A stretch of 6,308 bases of DNA, from positions 1-6,308 of the forward strand of contig JAFQND010000185.1 of the NCBI GenBank assembly GCA_017396055.1. The letters run 5' to 3'. The position numbers and the translations under genes are program-made. How positions within the stretch are numbered: the first letter of the stretch is position 1; each line of letters begins with the position of its first letter. This document shows positions 6,165 through 6,308 of the stretch, piece after piece. Source of the DNA: Oscillospiraceae bacterium. Its GTDB lineage: Bacteria > Bacillota > Clostridia > Oscillospirales > Ruminococcaceae. Below the pieces are notes generated by a model. That model was not told the DNA's origin and ran no database searches. It was given only the letters and a program-made list of their open reading frames with translations.

Positions 6165-6308
6165 CAGAGCTTGACCATCTTGGCGCGATACATCTTGCAG
6201 CCGTGGGGAGGAACAACAGGCTTGAAGACATCCTGCTTGACGCCCAGGTTTTCGCCGGTAAAGACATCTGTCAGCTCAAGGCCGTAGCCGCAGCCATAGG
6301 GGATACCG
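6164..6308 (-). CDS. C-terminus of a carbohydrate-active enzyme, alpha-galactosidase-like (partial)
   Basis: The last 47 codons of a gene entering from the right edge, ending at TGA 6166-6164. The visible tail includes GLELTDVFTGENLG followed about ten residues later by PPHGCKMYRAKMVKL. A TDV(F/W)TGE turn, then a final strand with PHG and a hydrophobic/basic ending, resembles the C-terminal beta-sandwich of clan-D glycoside hydrolases such as GH27 or GH36 alpha-galactosidases. The same kind of terminal beta domain occurs in other glycoside hydrolases, so the exact family is uncertain. Codon usage (GGC, CTG, AAG, GTC) matches the neighbouring genes. Its stop overlaps the start of the zinc-ribbon gene by one base. 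Confidence 0.5.
   Translation of the reverse strand, partial: GIPYGCGYGLELTDVFTGENLGVKQDVFKPVVPPHGCKMYRAKMVKL

Overview
The window looks like an ordinary chromosomal stretch from a Firmicutes/Clostridia-type bacterium (gut or rumen Lachnospiraceae or Oscillospiraceae would fit). This is inferred from strong purine-rich ribosome binding sites (AGGAG, AAGGAG, GAGG), sigma-A-type promoters with extended -10 elements, short intergenic gaps, roughly balanced G+C, and the gene families present. I see no insertion sequence, phage gene, CRISPR array, tRNA or rRNA. No stretch longer than about 160 bases lacks a gene.

Layout from left to right. (1) The 3' end of a small, unrecognised membrane protein on the + strand (to 275), closed by a bidirectional terminator at 280-310. 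(2) A minus-strand two-gene operon, 2365 down to 319: an arylamine N-acetyltransferase followed 16 nt later by an intracellular (alpha/alpha)6-barrel glycoside hydrolase of the MGH1/GH63-like type. A near-consensus promoter at 2397-2426 drives it. (3) Divergently, a plus-strand pair: glutamine-hydrolysing asparagine synthetase (asnB, 2522-4351), then an RlaP/YcgL-type nucleotidyltransferase with a GTG start at 4415, ending at a terminator at 5173-5202. (4) A single-gene unit with its own strong promoter (5223-5251) encoding a small class I SAM-dependent methyltransferase (5300-5926). It ends at a perfect-palindrome terminator shared with the next unit. (5) A minus-strand pair entering from the right edge: the C-terminus of a carbohydrate-active enzyme, probably alpha-galactosidase-like, whose TGA overlaps the ATG of a 68-residue double-CxxC zinc-ribbon protein.

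How the genes work together: two units contain sugar-cleaving enzymes, consistent with a saccharolytic lifestyle, but they are separate transcripts. The asparagine synthetase and nucleotidyltransferase probably share a message, and no biochemical link between them is evident. I do not see a convincing new multi-gene system. The points most worth following are the asnB-nucleotidyltransferase pairing, the translationally coupled zinc-ribbon protein, and the methyltransferase of unknown substrate. Three start codons have been moved from the longest open frame on ribosome-binding-site evidence: 1578, 2365 and 4415.
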